Assembly: GCA_036937835.1 (NCBI GenBank)
Contig: CM072869.1
Coordinates: forward strand, 9,336,001 to 9,400,000
From: Pampus argenteus
Lineage: Eukaryota > Chordata > Actinopteri > Scombriformes > Stromateidae
DNA length: 64,000 bases
Direction: 5' to 3'
Part shown: positions 40,132-52,100 of the stretch, piece after piece
How the letters are laid out: every line of letters begins with the position of its first letter
Position numbering within the stretch: the first letter of the stretch is position 1
Position numbers and translations under genes: made by a program
Notes under the pieces: model-generated
The model's input: the letters and a program-made list of their open reading frames with translations, nothing else
What the model was told of the DNA's origin: nothing
The model's database searches: none

Positions 40132-42305
40132 TTAAACTGCCTTGCGATGGTACTCTGGAGGGGCAACTTCATAGTCACTTGCATTGAAGAGCGACGCAGA
40201 ATTCTTTACAAGATACCTGGAAAAGGAGCAACAGTTCACTTATTTCTGCTGCAGGTGAGCCGATGATGATCCTTAATAAAACATTTGTGAATTCTTACTT
40301 GAGGAAGTCTTGTAGATAACTGAGCAGCAGGGCAAGGCTCTTCTCATCCAGGGGTGTGTATGCCAGCATGGCTCCGATTCTCACTTTCAAAGCCAAAGAG
40401 AAGGAGAATTTTAAAACACCACATGAACTCATCTTCAGTTATAATAGCTCTACTAAACCATCCATATTTCTGCTTTACAGATCCCCACAAGGAGATAATT
40501 CAAGTGTCTCGGCAGTGCAGCGCACAGGTCAGAGGTAAGTCCAATACAGATCTGTACAACGTGTAGTTACAAGCAACAGGCTGCATGTTTATTTCTACTG
40601 TGCGATTCTATTTGATGACAAGTATTCAGTTTTTCATGTACAAGAAGGTCAGGGTGGAGGTTTGAACTGTGAACCAACCAACAGATTTTCTGTTTGTGAA
40701 CAAAATTATGATTCCACCAATACATTTTAATATATTTTTAAAAAGGTAACAAGACATTTTTGATATTTGCACCAAATTTAAAGAGACGTTTGTTTGCAGA
40801 TTCAGTATTTTATGCTAATAATGTTTAATATTAAAGTTTCGATAACACTTTAAGACCTGCTTAAAACTTATGCATATATAAACAGTTAATAAATGGCTTC
40901 AATAACACTATAATCTTGTTGTAAGCAGATATGTGTTTATTAATGTATTTGTCAAAAACTATAACTCCTCCGCAGGAGTAGAGGCTCTTATATAAACAGA
41001 TAATGAATGAGGAGAGTAACACACAGTTAGGGTTACAGGAAGATTTATAACTTAAAAAATACTGTACGTTATTTAACACTTTGTTTTTATATCTGCTTAT
41101 TACTGCATTCTAATTCGTTATAAAACATTTAATGTGTATTGAATGACTTTACATGCAAAACAGGGTGTTTCACTAGTTTGCAACTTAAATTCTATATACA
41201 CAGTTTATACAATTGAAGTGTCACTTCATATCCGTCTCCTTTCTGTCCGCTCGTGGCAGCTACTGATGTTTTAAGCCCCACCGCTTTGAAGCTGCTCTCC
41301 TTGATAATAAATAACACAATTGTGTGATGTCGTGTGAGCGTTTTTTACCAAAGAGTCTCAGTAGGTGAGGAGCCCCGTAGATCTGAGACATAGACGTGTC
41401 AGGGTGGTTTGCCAGGATGTCTGCGTATTGCGGCCTCTCAAATTTATAGAGAAGTTGTGTTCCCAGCATGACGTTGAAATATTCACGAACACCAGCGACA
41501 ACCTCGTTCACAGCAAACTCCCTGAGTAGTGACAAAGCAGAGACCTCAAAAACTGGCTACCTGTACTACAGATGTGTATGCATCTATTTTTCACCTATTT
41601 GCTTGTACATAATAGTGACATGTTTATGTTTAATTCACTTTGCTTGGCTTGTTGCCCTTGTGTGTCTTTCTGAAGGCTGTTGTGTGACTTGAAACCAGAG
41701 TCAAATTCCTTATTTGCGTAAACATCTATAACTTACTTGCTGTCTGAGTTTCCTCTCGATTTCTTGTAGTTTGCATAATCTTCAAGGACTGTATCAACAT
41801 TCTTTTTGGCAGGTAGGTGGAAAAGCTGAAGATAGAGAACAAAACATACTGAAATGTTGGAAATGTAGCATAAAACAATAAAAATAAAATCATTATTTTT
41901 GGTAATATAAAAAGGTTAATTTAGTTCACTGACCTGTTTCTGCCGTGTAATCAGGTCCCAGTCATCCACAAGCCATGGTTTCAGTTCCTCAGGGATTTTT
42001 ACTTTAACCTCCACTCGATTGATGAAGGTCTCCTCCTGTGCAGACAGGAACAGATTAAAAAAATAATAATCAAGCATCGGATGCTTAGAAACATACTTAC
42101 TCCATTATCTGCAGCATAACTTTATATTATTTGATATTAATGGGCAAATCAAAGACCACTCATCATTAGTTTATAAAAATTTAAATTTAAAAAACACAGA
42201 TTTATGAACTCACACTTTCGACAGTTGGATCAACGCGAGCCCTCTTCTTTCGTGGAGGGTGAGTAGGATCTCCTCCTGAACTAGTCCCTTCTCCTGGACC
42301 AGGAG
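40132..42305 (-). other. morf4l1: morf4l1 exons 7-12: nuclear localisation signal and MRG domain
   Basis: Exon 7 carries a basic stretch PRKKRARVDPT (residues 133-143) that is likely a nuclear localisation signal. Exons 8-12 encode the MRG domain, about residues 150-323, with the conserved segments PWLVDDWDLITRQKQ, FNVMLGTQLLYKFERPQY and GAPHLLRLFVRIG, and the C-terminal end APPEYHRKAV. This domain binds PAM14/MRGBP-type and Sin3/Pf1 partners in the known family. No residue of the fold appears lost. Confidence 0.93.
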
Positions 42306-45300
42306 CTGGACACACAGAAACACTCAACTGTCATTTAAGTCATAGCAGGATTAAAAAGACAAAACTGTCATCCAATAATAACTGAACATAGTTTTGTTGA
42401 AGTTCATGCACTTAAAAGTCTGTTTACATGTCTCGCCGAGCGCTACTGTACAGAGGGAGTCTTCCTGAGACTCTTATAAACTTCTTCACAGTTGAGGCCG
42501 AGGACTCCCAAGTTCGAAAGTATTAATAATAAGGGTGTGTAGTTAAAAACAAAAGGTTACCAGACCTCTGTAGACCACTCCTCATCTCTACTCGAGGCTA
42601 CATTAGCAGCTACCAGCATAACACACCCAAATCTGTACAGTCAAGTTGCAGTTGCAGATGAAGAAGAATACATGGAATAAAAAAAAAAAAAAAGATATCT
42701 GGTTCTGTTGAGTTGATTCTGATCTTTTTCCATCTTTAACTGTCCATTGTGATTAGGACAAAATATTATAGCACAGCAATGTTAAATCAGTGGAGTACTC
42801 TTAAATATGCAGCGTATACTCACTCTTCTGTTTGTTCTTTTTGGTTTTCCTAAAAGAGAAACAAATAAAAACATAATAAACGAGTGTTAAAAACAGCAAA
42901 CAGGTTCAACACCTCTGCAGTTATTTAGCAGGAAACATCACGGCAGTCGACATGTAGAAAACACGGAAAGTCAGTGTAGAGAAAAACGAATTACTTGCAC
43001 GCACACATCATTTTTCTGCGATGCAGCAGGTATCTTCTTATTCGGCGCAGCTCCCCTCATTCTTCCTTCTACATAATGGTCTCTGAAAATGACAACAGAT
43101 GCACCGATAAGAGTACGTTCAGTTGCTTTGATAATTTAGAAATGTATAATTAATGTCAAAAGATAGTAAATCTGTTCCGAGAGTGAACACAGGCTGCTGA
43201 CATTTTATCAAACTGAATACTTCTGCAAATCTGTGTTTTGTTGTCATACGTGTGAATGTGTTGTTGAATGCCGAGTCTTGATTTCTGAATATTAAAATAT
43301 TGCAAATGAAAGTAATAATTAATAATAATCTATTCTCTAAATTAGATGGTTATATCGGGGTGTACTCCCTACATCTGTGTGTCAGTTTTCTTCTACACAC
43401 CTGTTTAATAGGTGCACATGAATATTTGAATATTACAATGTCAAGTTGTTTGTATTGACATTTGACCCATTTGTTTTCTTCATGCTTTTCTCTTTGTGTC
43501 ACTGAACTCATGGTGGCATTTATGACATTACAAAGAGAAAATGTACTTACTGATTAGCCCTCTGAAGCTCTTTCTGTTTCTGCAGATTACTGTCCACATA
43601 CTTAAGCACTCGGCTTTCAGGAACCCATTCGTCCCAACTGGAAGATAAAGCACAGAGACAGGATTCAGGGATTTGCGTAATCATTACGTACACGTCTTAA
43701 ATATAAAAAAATAAAAGTAAACCAAAACTTACTTTTTATTCCACCCACTATAATGAATGAAGTATTTGATTTGTTTGTCCTTGATGTTTATCTTAACACA
43801 CTGCAAAGAGACGTGATTCATTGTCACAACACGTTTATATATATATACGGCGACACAGAGGAGGATCACATGATCAAAGAGACAGGCTAACTAGTCAGCC
43901 TACCTTAGCTTCGTAGAGCAATGGCCCATGAAAACACAGCACTCTTTCACCTGAACAGAGTGTTGATCAATTAAAAAGGTCAGCATGAGAGCAGTCCAAG
44001 CACAACAAAATCAAACTGTGAAGCCAAATAAACTACTTTAACACAGAGTTTATGTCTTGGACTCTGAATTTACATTTGTTGAACATCCTGCATATTAGCA
44101 ACAAACATTAATCTCTCTCAGACATCTGAGGACAATTACGCTCATGAAACATGACTGGAGGGGATCTTTAAGTAGAGGATCTAAACTCTTCTTCTTCCAC
44201 CACTATTTATTGAAAAAACAGAGATATTCTAGTCTATTATTTATTTATTTAATTCATCTGATGCTGCTTGTTCAAACTTTTTAATATATTTTAGGTGAAA
44301 TTTGAGAAAAGATGATTGGGTCATATCTCAGAGGCACATTGAGTTACATATAAAATAACTATAAACAATGTACTTTCATACACACACACACACAACTGGA
44401 ACAATGTTGATAACAGAAAGCAGCAGATGGGCAGATAACAATGACCTGGGTGAGAACAGAGAGGAGGCCGGTGTCAGTCAGGACCTGGTGCTGAGGTTAA
44501 GGGAAAAGTTAAGGGAAGCATAAATTGGGATAATTATTAAAGCCTTAACGATAGCCACTGATATTTCCCAATCCACACCAGGTCCAGATCAAAACCTGTT
44601 TAGACGTGTCAAACCTAGACTAGATTATTAAGGAGACAGCAGTAACACAGTAAGTTATTTCTTATGAAATCCGTTTTCAGGATCTTGTGTGTATAAACTC
44701 ACAGGACGGTTCAACATCTCTCCATTTCACTGATCAGTCATATAGATCTCAAGGTATTGAAGTTATTTTTACCTTTTAAAGTACAATCACAAAATATCTT
44801 TAAGGATTAAATGTTCTTAATACAATACTTAATACAAAATGGTCATTATTCTCCCACTTTTCCTTAAAATGAGCAGACATATCGGTGAAATCGACGTTTT
44901 TTTTTTTTTCAGTTTTCACAAATAGAATAAAGTCTGGTGGTGAAAAAAACTGAAAATTAGCCGCTTTGTATCATTATTCATGCTTCCCTTAACTTCTCCC
45001 TTAACCCTGAAGCGGAAGCTAACTTCAGCGACTAACGCTGCATGAATGAAGCTAACATCACTAAGATTTAAATCATGAACTTTAAGGGTGTATTATTACC
45101 AATATTACCATACATTGCGAAGAACAAACAGAATGCATAACTAAAGTAGCGAATGAAGATGATGCAGACATGTTTTGTGTTCATAGCAACAACAATGAAA
45201 GCTAGCAGTAGCACATCGGCGGCTACAACAGCGAGCTAACACTGTGCACCTTTCCGGCGCCTACAGCACTGACTGCCTCCTCAGATCTGTCCCACCACAA

Positions 45301-45357
45301 AACACACAGCTTGTTACCTTCTTGAAATTTAGGTTTCGGGTCCTGTTTCGGCGCCAT
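40132..45357 (-). CDS. morf4l1: Mortality factor 4-like protein 1 (MRG15), 12 coding exons, 323 aa
   Basis: MRG15 is a nuclear chromatin reader. Its chromodomain binds methylated H3K36, and its MRG domain recruits NuA4/TIP60 acetyltransferase and Sin3/HDAC complexes (family knowledge). Coding exons, in transcription order: 45318-45357, 43904-43950, 43733-43800, 43551-43637, 43005-43082, 42824-42849, 42214-42305, 41934-42035, 41737-41825, 41349-41521, 40299-40383, 40132-40216. All junctions are GT-AG, and the lengths sum to 972 nt with consistent phase, giving 323 residues plus TAA, the length I recall for the short human isoform. The start is the ATG of MAPKQDPKPKF, matching the vertebrate N-terminus. 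The exon 5 donor (GTGCGT) is the least canonical; it was chosen because it keeps frame into the KTKKNKQK exon. The gene is intact. Exons I read are near-identical to mammalian MRG15 apart from the linker (residues about 88-146). Confidence 0.97.
40840..41140. repeat. Possible old dispersed repeat in morf4l1 intron 10
   Basis: An AT-rich stretch rich in TTAATAA/TTATAA-type motifs (aacagttaataaatggc, gtttattaatgtatttgtc) resembles dispersed teleost repeats with this composition. Boundaries are unclear, and the assignment rests on general resemblance only. Confidence 0.25.
43551..45357 (-). other. morf4l1: morf4l1 exons 1-4: chromodomain
   Basis: These four exons encode residues 1-80. The chromo barrel domain covers about residues 12-60. 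Aromatic residues expected to form the methyl-lysine pocket are visible: Tyr26 (LLYEAK), Tyr46, Trp49 and Trp53 (IHYSGWNKNWDEW). The following helix, ending ELQRANQ, leads into a variable linker. Intron 1 (43951-45317, about 1.4 kb) is the longest intron and carries a terminal-inverted-repeat element described separately. Confidence 0.93.
44495..45006. mobile_element. Non-autonomous DNA transposon (MITE-like), 512 bp with 26-bp terminal inverted repeats
   Basis: The left end (44495-44520) and right end (44981-45006) are reverse complements at 25 of 26 positions. Each arm holds two GTTAAGGGA-type motifs. The element is flanked on both sides by CTGA (44491-44494 and 45007-45010), a possible 4-bp target-site duplication. 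An alternative boundary is TTAA on each side with a 20-bp inverted repeat beginning GGGA. No transposase ORF is inside; the interior is AT-rich with a T run near 44900. It lies in morf4l1 intron 1. I do not recognise the family. Confidence 0.7.
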
Positions 45358-45480
45358 TCACGGATTAAACTATCAAAATATGGGAAAAATCGCCAGCTCC
45401 CATTCCAGTCTGAAACGGCGCCGCTCTCTAGAAACGTCATGACCCACGCGGTGACGCATTAATACCGGGACAAAGCATGC
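45358..45480 (-). promoter_or_regulatory. morf4l1: morf4l1 promoter and 5' UTR region
   Basis: CpG content rises just upstream of the start codon. The stretch contains CRE/ATF-like cores (ACGTCAT at 45434-45440, TGACGCA at 45452-45458) and no TATA box, as expected for a housekeeping gene. The exact start site cannot be read from sequence. The pias1 3' UTR ends only a few hundred bases further right. Confidence 0.5.
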
Positions 45481-45542
45481 GCTTTCTTCCTCTTCTTCTT
45501 CTTCGAGGTTTTTTGGCGGTTGGCAAACCAAGCGTGCCTTAA
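45480..45542. repeat. Fragment of a dispersed repeat with CTT-rich edge
   Basis: A CTT-rich run is followed by a TTTGGCGGTTGGCAAACCA-like segment. I recall this combination from the end of a transposon-like repeat common in fish genomes. Only the end is present, and it lies about 130 bp upstream of the morf4l1 start codon. Confidence 0.4.
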
Positions 45543-45890
45543 AATGTGCTAAAAATATCTGAAATAAGATGAATATTCTGGACGTTTCCCTTTACCTTGA
45601 TGTTTAACGCAAACAATGTTTTCTGCTCTCAACTCGTAGCTCAACAATAAATAGTAAATAGTGCAATAATAAATAGTGAGACCAGATTAAGACTACGTTT
45701 TTAAACTGCTGACTTTGAAATAAACATAATTTCATAAATTCAGTTACTTTAAGAACCACCAAACATATAGTAAACTGTTCCTCCCCTTTCCTGTCATCTC
45801 TGTTGCTTTCTAATTAAGTCATAAAACGTCCACACATCAAAATAAAATGACTGCTTAGACCAACTACCAAGATACACTTTCTTATATCTG

Positions 45891-47546
45891 TTTAATTCAT
45901 ACAAATATCAAACAGCACAGTAGACCTTGTAGCGGTTCAAAATGATCAAAGCCTCTACTGAGTTATTGACATCATCTGATAGTAAAACGGACAGAGAAAG
46001 AAAATGTTACAATGCATGTCAAGCAACAATGACATCTTTAAATAGCATTAATTATATAATTACAAAAGAAATATCACATACAATGACAGCAATGCATATC
46101 CACAAATCAAACAAATGATGAAAATATATATGATAATAAATAATCCTAATTGTAAGCACAAGTCAAGAAAAATAAAAGGGAGGGGAGGCGTCCATAATCA
46201 CTTGCATCACAAAATGCATTGTGATTCACTCAAAGACTTAAGCTATCGCAGGTATATTATAGGCTGTTGAAAAAAAAACACTTAAAAAGGCTACGTGTCC
46301 TGACGAAGGAAACAGCATAGCACGCAAACAGGTGAGCTTTCAGAGAATTTGCAGAGACATGCAAAGCTGAAAACTATTCTTGATGTGTTTACTGTAACTG
46401 AATGCTTCACTGCTCCAAACAGCCTTTATGTGGGGCAGAAAAAAGCAAGTGCTACAATCAAACAAAGACTTCATAAATGCCATCTATCCACTTGCTAAAC
46501 AATTTTTATGCCTTTGAATTCAACAAATGTGTCAAGTGGACCAGAAACGAGCCTTGTCATTGAGTAGAGAAGAAGTTTGTTGATGTTGACTTGCCACTTG
46601 ACCGTAGTTAACTCAAGTGTGATAAGCAAAATAAAACGGGTGTACCTTAAAAGAAAAATACACTATTGTAAATTGCAAATCTGTATAAAGGTCCAATTAT
46701 GTCATGTGACAACAGAAGGATGCTTGCTTGACGGACCAGTGCTATTCATTCACACAGGAGCCTGGTCCTACAATACAGACTTATTTCCAAAGAATATGTA
46801 TCTGGAGTCAAGTCTGAACTCTAAACATTTTGATCATATTTGACTTGAGTGAAAAAGGCGAGGAGGAGGAGCGTGCACAATTATGACAACAGAAATGTCT
46901 AGCGTTTGTGTTTGCAAATTCTAGTGGCAACAGTTCCTACAGGCATAGGGAATGCTTCTTTATAAAACAGCATACATCCAACATAACTTACATCATAAAT
47001 AATTCCTTACAAATAATATGACCACAGCATGAATGTCTTACAGAAAAACCTACAGTGATGGCGAAAATGGCCAGATCTTTCTACTGTCAAGACAGGTATG
47101 ATGCCATTTAAAAATGAAAAAAGTGTTACACATTTTCCTGTTTTGCTGTGACTTGCCTTTTGTACATCTATAACAATGCCCATTTTCTTTATGTTCTAAG
47201 TATCATGTTCCATAAGGTGTCACCTCAGGGGTTCTGTGCACATAACATTATATTGAAATAATGCCTTTGACATGGAATATCGAAACAAAACTGTAAAAAC
47301 CAAGTACAAAAGGTACAATATAATCAAAGGACCACATGAAGAGGTGTGAAAAAGTCTTCAGTATTCACAGAAAAATATCAACTGAAGTAACTCACCGGAC
47401 AAGAAGCGTCCTAAGTTTATGTACATATGATAAGTAAAATTGAAAATAGATTTTCCTCTCTGTACATAGCACTGTATTCTTTCATCTTCCTCTTTGTTAT
47501 TTACAAAGAACTCATGTTCTCGAGGTCTCCCTTGTTTTTAAGTTCT
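45891..47546 (-). other. pias1: pias1 3' UTR with possible ATTAAA poly(A) signal at 45891-45896
   Basis: No gene is visible between the pias1 stop and the morf4l1 promoter. The coding strand shows no AATAAA here; the ATTAAA variant at 45891-45896 is a plausible signal and would give a 3' UTR of about 1.65 kb. The true 3' end needs transcript data. Confidence 0.4.
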
Positions 47547-48265
47547 CTAGTCAAGAGAGATAACGTCAGATATGGAGCCATAAATGGCTGCTGCCGCTGC
47601 AGCTTCCACCGAGGACCGTGACAATCCTGAGATGGAGTGGCTGTCCCTGTCTCTGTCCCGCTCTCTGTCTTTGTCGCGGTCCCGCAGACTGCTGGAAGAC
47701 ACCAAACTGCTGGTGCTGCCACTGTTGCTGCCTCCGTTGGTGGCTGCCAGAGTGCTGCTCCCAGGGGTGCCCGGCTGCTCCCGCAACATCTGAGAAGAGC
47801 CGTAGGGCAGGAAACGGTTGAGGAGCAGGTCGTGGTCCTCTGGGGCTGAAGCTGACGCAGCTGCCGCAGCAGCCATCACCATGTTATAATGCTAACAGGA
47901 CAGAGAAGAGTGGCCATTACACAACTGCAGAACTCAAACATAATGTACAGCAGTATGTTGCTTCCTGCTGACACTGCCTTCAATCTCAATGTCAGAGTTA
48001 ATGTACCTGATTGTCGCCTTGAAGGAACGAGAAGAAACTTAGATCTGTAAGAAAGTAAGAAGATTCAGTCAATCTATTTAGTTTATGGTAGATCTACAGC
48101 TGTCAAGTCTGTTTTAATACAAATTTAACAATATATTTAAGGCGGTCACTCTAATCATTCCTCAGTCCTAACATGACGACACAGTGTGCACAGTGACAAA
48201 TACAGGGCAACTCTGACTGCTGAAGCCTCATATTATCTTTAGCCAGATGTTAGAATATATATTTG

Positions 48266-48321
<56 letters not shown>

Positions 48322-49144
48322 TTGCCCAGAATGAAGATTCGATTTGTCCCTCAATACAGTGTAGTTGCACCATAGGGGGATCGCTTCACACTCAGCACGG
48401 GCAGGAGGAATGATTAGAGTGACGAATAACTCTTTAAAGTTACAAACAGAAATTGAGTATTGTGTTAAGATTTGAGCCTATCATCACAGATACGCGACAG
48501 GCCTACCTGGCAGGTCACTAGTTGTGTGATAATAGTGGCGGTAGTCCTGGATGAGAGGTGGAGGTGGAGGAATGTAGCTGGTCTCCACAGGGGGCATACT
48601 GGGAGCTCTGCTCACAGGTGAGGACTGGTTGTGCAGGTTCAGTACTCTGAGGACATAATGCCATATCAGATTAGTGACAAAAGTAAGAGGACACAAAGAC
48701 GGTCAAAATACATTTGTTTATGGTGATGTTTGTTGATGTTTGGAGACTTACCCCTTGTTTGGAGGTGGAGAAACAGGTGACAGTGAGGGACAGGGCCTTT
48801 TAGGAGGTGGCTCATCATCTAGCTCATCATCTGAGGAGCTATCCAGTGTCAGGTCAATCACATCCACTTTCTTGCTGTTGTCATGAGATGATCCCCGTTT
48901 CTGCTCATGAGATTCTGTTCGAGACGAATCTACAAAGACATAGAAAAACTCACACTGTGCACACAGATGACAATGAAGAGTACAGAATCTGAAATCTACG
49001 AGCTACATACCGCTGTCTACACCATAGTATGAAGCAGACACCTCCTGCACCTCTCTCTTTGACCTCATGGGCGACCAGCTTCCATCTTCTTTGAACTGGA
49101 TTTCATCACAGTCAGAACAGCTATTCAAGATTTCCATGAACAAC
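47547..49144 (-). other. pias1: pias1 exons 10-14: SIM and variable C-terminal tail
   Basis: Exon 11 encodes a SUMO-interacting motif with adjacent acidic run, VDVIDLTLDSSSDDE (residues 452-466). Exon 12 holds a proline run before LIQDYRHYYH. Exon 13 is a 38-nt micro-exon. Exon 14 encodes an Ala-rich stretch, a Ser-rich segment and an Arg/Asp/Glu repeat (residues 619-632), and ends in ISDVISLD, matching the PIAS1 terminus. The tail is the most diverged part relative to human. Confidence 0.9.
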
Positions 49145-52100
49145 CTGTGGCAACAGCATGACAATAAACATAAACAGGCAATCACATTTATATCCAAAAA
49201 CTGCCCTGCATTAAAAGGCCGATACATTAACGCAGTGGGGTGCTGAACTTTAACTGCAACGTGATAATTATCTGGAAAAGTGCTCCATTGGCCAATCAAA
49301 TATATGCATGCACACATTTCTGGTTGACACATTTCTTATATTCTTACCCCTAATCATAATAACCAATGCATTCATTTAAAAAACATTACAGATTTTAGCT
49401 TCAAGGCAAATGACTACAAATATCGACTGTTTGCTTCACATCTTACATTATGAAACCAAACCATACAACAGTGCCGAGCACTCGCTGATGCAACGTTGTA
49501 CTCACCCGTCAATAATTAGGTGTTCATACGGCGCCTTCTTGTCACAGACTGGACACACCCAGGTTGGCTTCTTCTCATTCATTTGGATATAAAGTGTAGC
49601 ATCAAAGCACTGTAGGTGTGAGCATGTCATCGCTCGACAAGCGATAGTCAGCCTCATCTTTCCCAGCTTTAAAACAAAATACAAAAAGAAACACAAAATA
49701 CGTGTCACAATCTCAGTACTGCATGAAATACAAATGAGCTTTAATAACAGAATATTGTAGGACACTGCAGTTCATCTAACACACACAGTTCCCTTCAACC
49801 ACTTGTTTCTTTATTTGTTTTTTGTTTTGTTTTTTACCTTGAAAAGTTACTATGTAATCAGAATTCAATTAATATCTTGCTGGTCTACTGTTACCATTAC
49901 GCCTAGCTGTGCAATCACATGACTGTATATAACATCAGTTTCTTCTAAGTTAAGCAGGAAAGTTGAGTATTTACAGGACACAGCAGAGACACTCGTAGAC
50001 TCGTGGTGGCAATCTCACTCTCTGGATCAGCTGTCAGTTTCTCTTTGACTGTAAGAAAGGATAAACAAAGCACACAGATTAACATGAGATTGTGGAATAC
50101 AGTGTGGAATGTGCTGTTTTGTTTTACAGGAACCCACAGTCACTCACAATAAGCAAACTGCACTTATCTTTTATCTATAAACCTTGCTGCAGAAAACTAC
50201 AGAAGGACAATAAACAGCCCTTTTTAAAGGCCCAAAGAAACATTTCTAGTAACAATTAAGGAATTTAGGATCTTATTTAGTTATTGAATAAATTAGAGAT
50301 TAAATTCCTCCCCGCGTGCTGAGACTAAATTAGTCAAAATAAAACTGACAGGTATACTAAATGGTTTTGCTGAAGGTCAGTGTCTGAGAAACAGGAAAAA
50401 GAGAAAGTTGTTGAAAGTAGCCAGCTTTTTATATCAGAAAGGTTAACTGTTGTAATTTGGAAGCATTTTACTGTTCTCTGTCTGAGTGAAAATAATGAAA
50501 TGAAAGTTTATTTACTGACCAATGTTTGAATGTTTTGTGCAGGAGTAACAGTGCAAATAAAATAAAGTTGCCACTTACTCAGAGCTCTTGAGTGGTCAGG
50601 ATTCCTGATTCCTTTAGCCCGTAGTCTTTGCAACAACACTGCAGACGACTGTTGTCTTACCAAATAAACAGCCATGGAAAAACTCTGACAAAAGAAGATA
50701 AATATTATATATATATACACATATATGTATACACACACATATATATATATACATACATATCCTCAAAGATTCAGTTTAAATATGCAATGACACTCCTTTC
50801 TTAAAGATCTGCCAATGGTCTGATCTGAATGTCCTCACCCTCCCGATTTCTGAAGTCCATGACACCACAATCGTGTTGGGGACTGTGGTGGACAGTCGGA
50901 CAAGAGAGGTTATGTTGATGGGGCGACTGGGCCTTTTTGGTTCAACTCCATTTTTGGTGGGAGGAAGATATCCCTGTGAGACATCAAACATCAGTGCCTT
51001 TGATTCTCACTCTCACTCTCTCTCACAACTGGTGGTGTGATACACTGAAAAAACAACAACAGAGACTAACAATGGACTCACCGGGAGATTACAAGGCTTT
51101 CCATTCACCTTCACACACAGATTGGGAGGGAAATGATCTTCCTGGGGACAGCTTGTCTCTGATAAACAAAATCTGGAAATGAAGGCAACAGGTTAGTTAG
51201 GCAATAAGTTCAAATGTTGAGTGACAAATCTCAAAACAACTGTTAACTCTTAAGTTGCCACGCTCAAAAAAGCTTGCTTGCTTGTTTTACCATTTCAGTT
51301 GTGTCAAGTACAGCCATCTCCATCTATGATATAGGAGAGCATTTCTTAATGGATGGCATTCATCCATACAGCAAATTCATATTTCAGCAACTAGTAATTA
51401 ATCACTTTTATGTCATCAGGTAGTAAGTTTAAAAAAAAGGTTGACGTTAAAGATTGTTTTACCTGAGCTACCAGATGCACTTACACTGACTTGCCTGTAG
51501 GTGAACAAAACACAATTCTCCTGGAATTTAATTGTAAACTGTTTAGGTATATTGGTGGCGATGACACCAGTGCTTTGAATTAAGATAAATTAATAATTTA
51601 TTAATATTGTACTTTCCCTGTTTTGTCCAGTTCACTAAAATGTGTCCACACATTCAAACACTTTTGTGTTTTATACTACTTTTTAACAGTGGCTTAAGTT
51701 CAGTATGAATAAAGACTTGGAGCGTGTGCATCCCAGAAACTAATGTCTCATGCATCCCTTGTTCAACAACTTGTTCTCACAGTAATTTTATTGTGATTTC
51801 TATTTTTGTCATTTATCATTATTTATAATTGTAAGTGAATTAAAAAATAGGCGATTTCTCACCACAGAGAAGTCTCAACAATGTGCAGAAATGAAGAAAA
51901 TATAAAATGACTGAGGCTACACCATAATGATATGACCATTTCTAGGTGCTTCAAAACAGAGAGGAGGTAAACACAGATCCACTAAACAGCAAACACACTC
52001 AAAATTAAAATATAAACTTTGCATGCTCAGCAGAAATGTTGTTGTATACCTTAACTGGACTTGAACAGCAAAGTCACATTTGGTCCCAGATATGTCCCTA

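Noticed and set aside
43005..43082. Alternative morf4l1 exon 5 donor further downstream (CAAG|TAATTC)
   Set aside because: That site lacks the GT needed in the right frame; the donor GTGCGT gives NDV-KTKKNKQK, matching the family.
47584..47849. Plus-strand ORFs rich in Ala/Ser/Arg opposite the pias1 last exon
   Set aside because: Antisense shadows of the Ala and RD/RE repeats of pias1.
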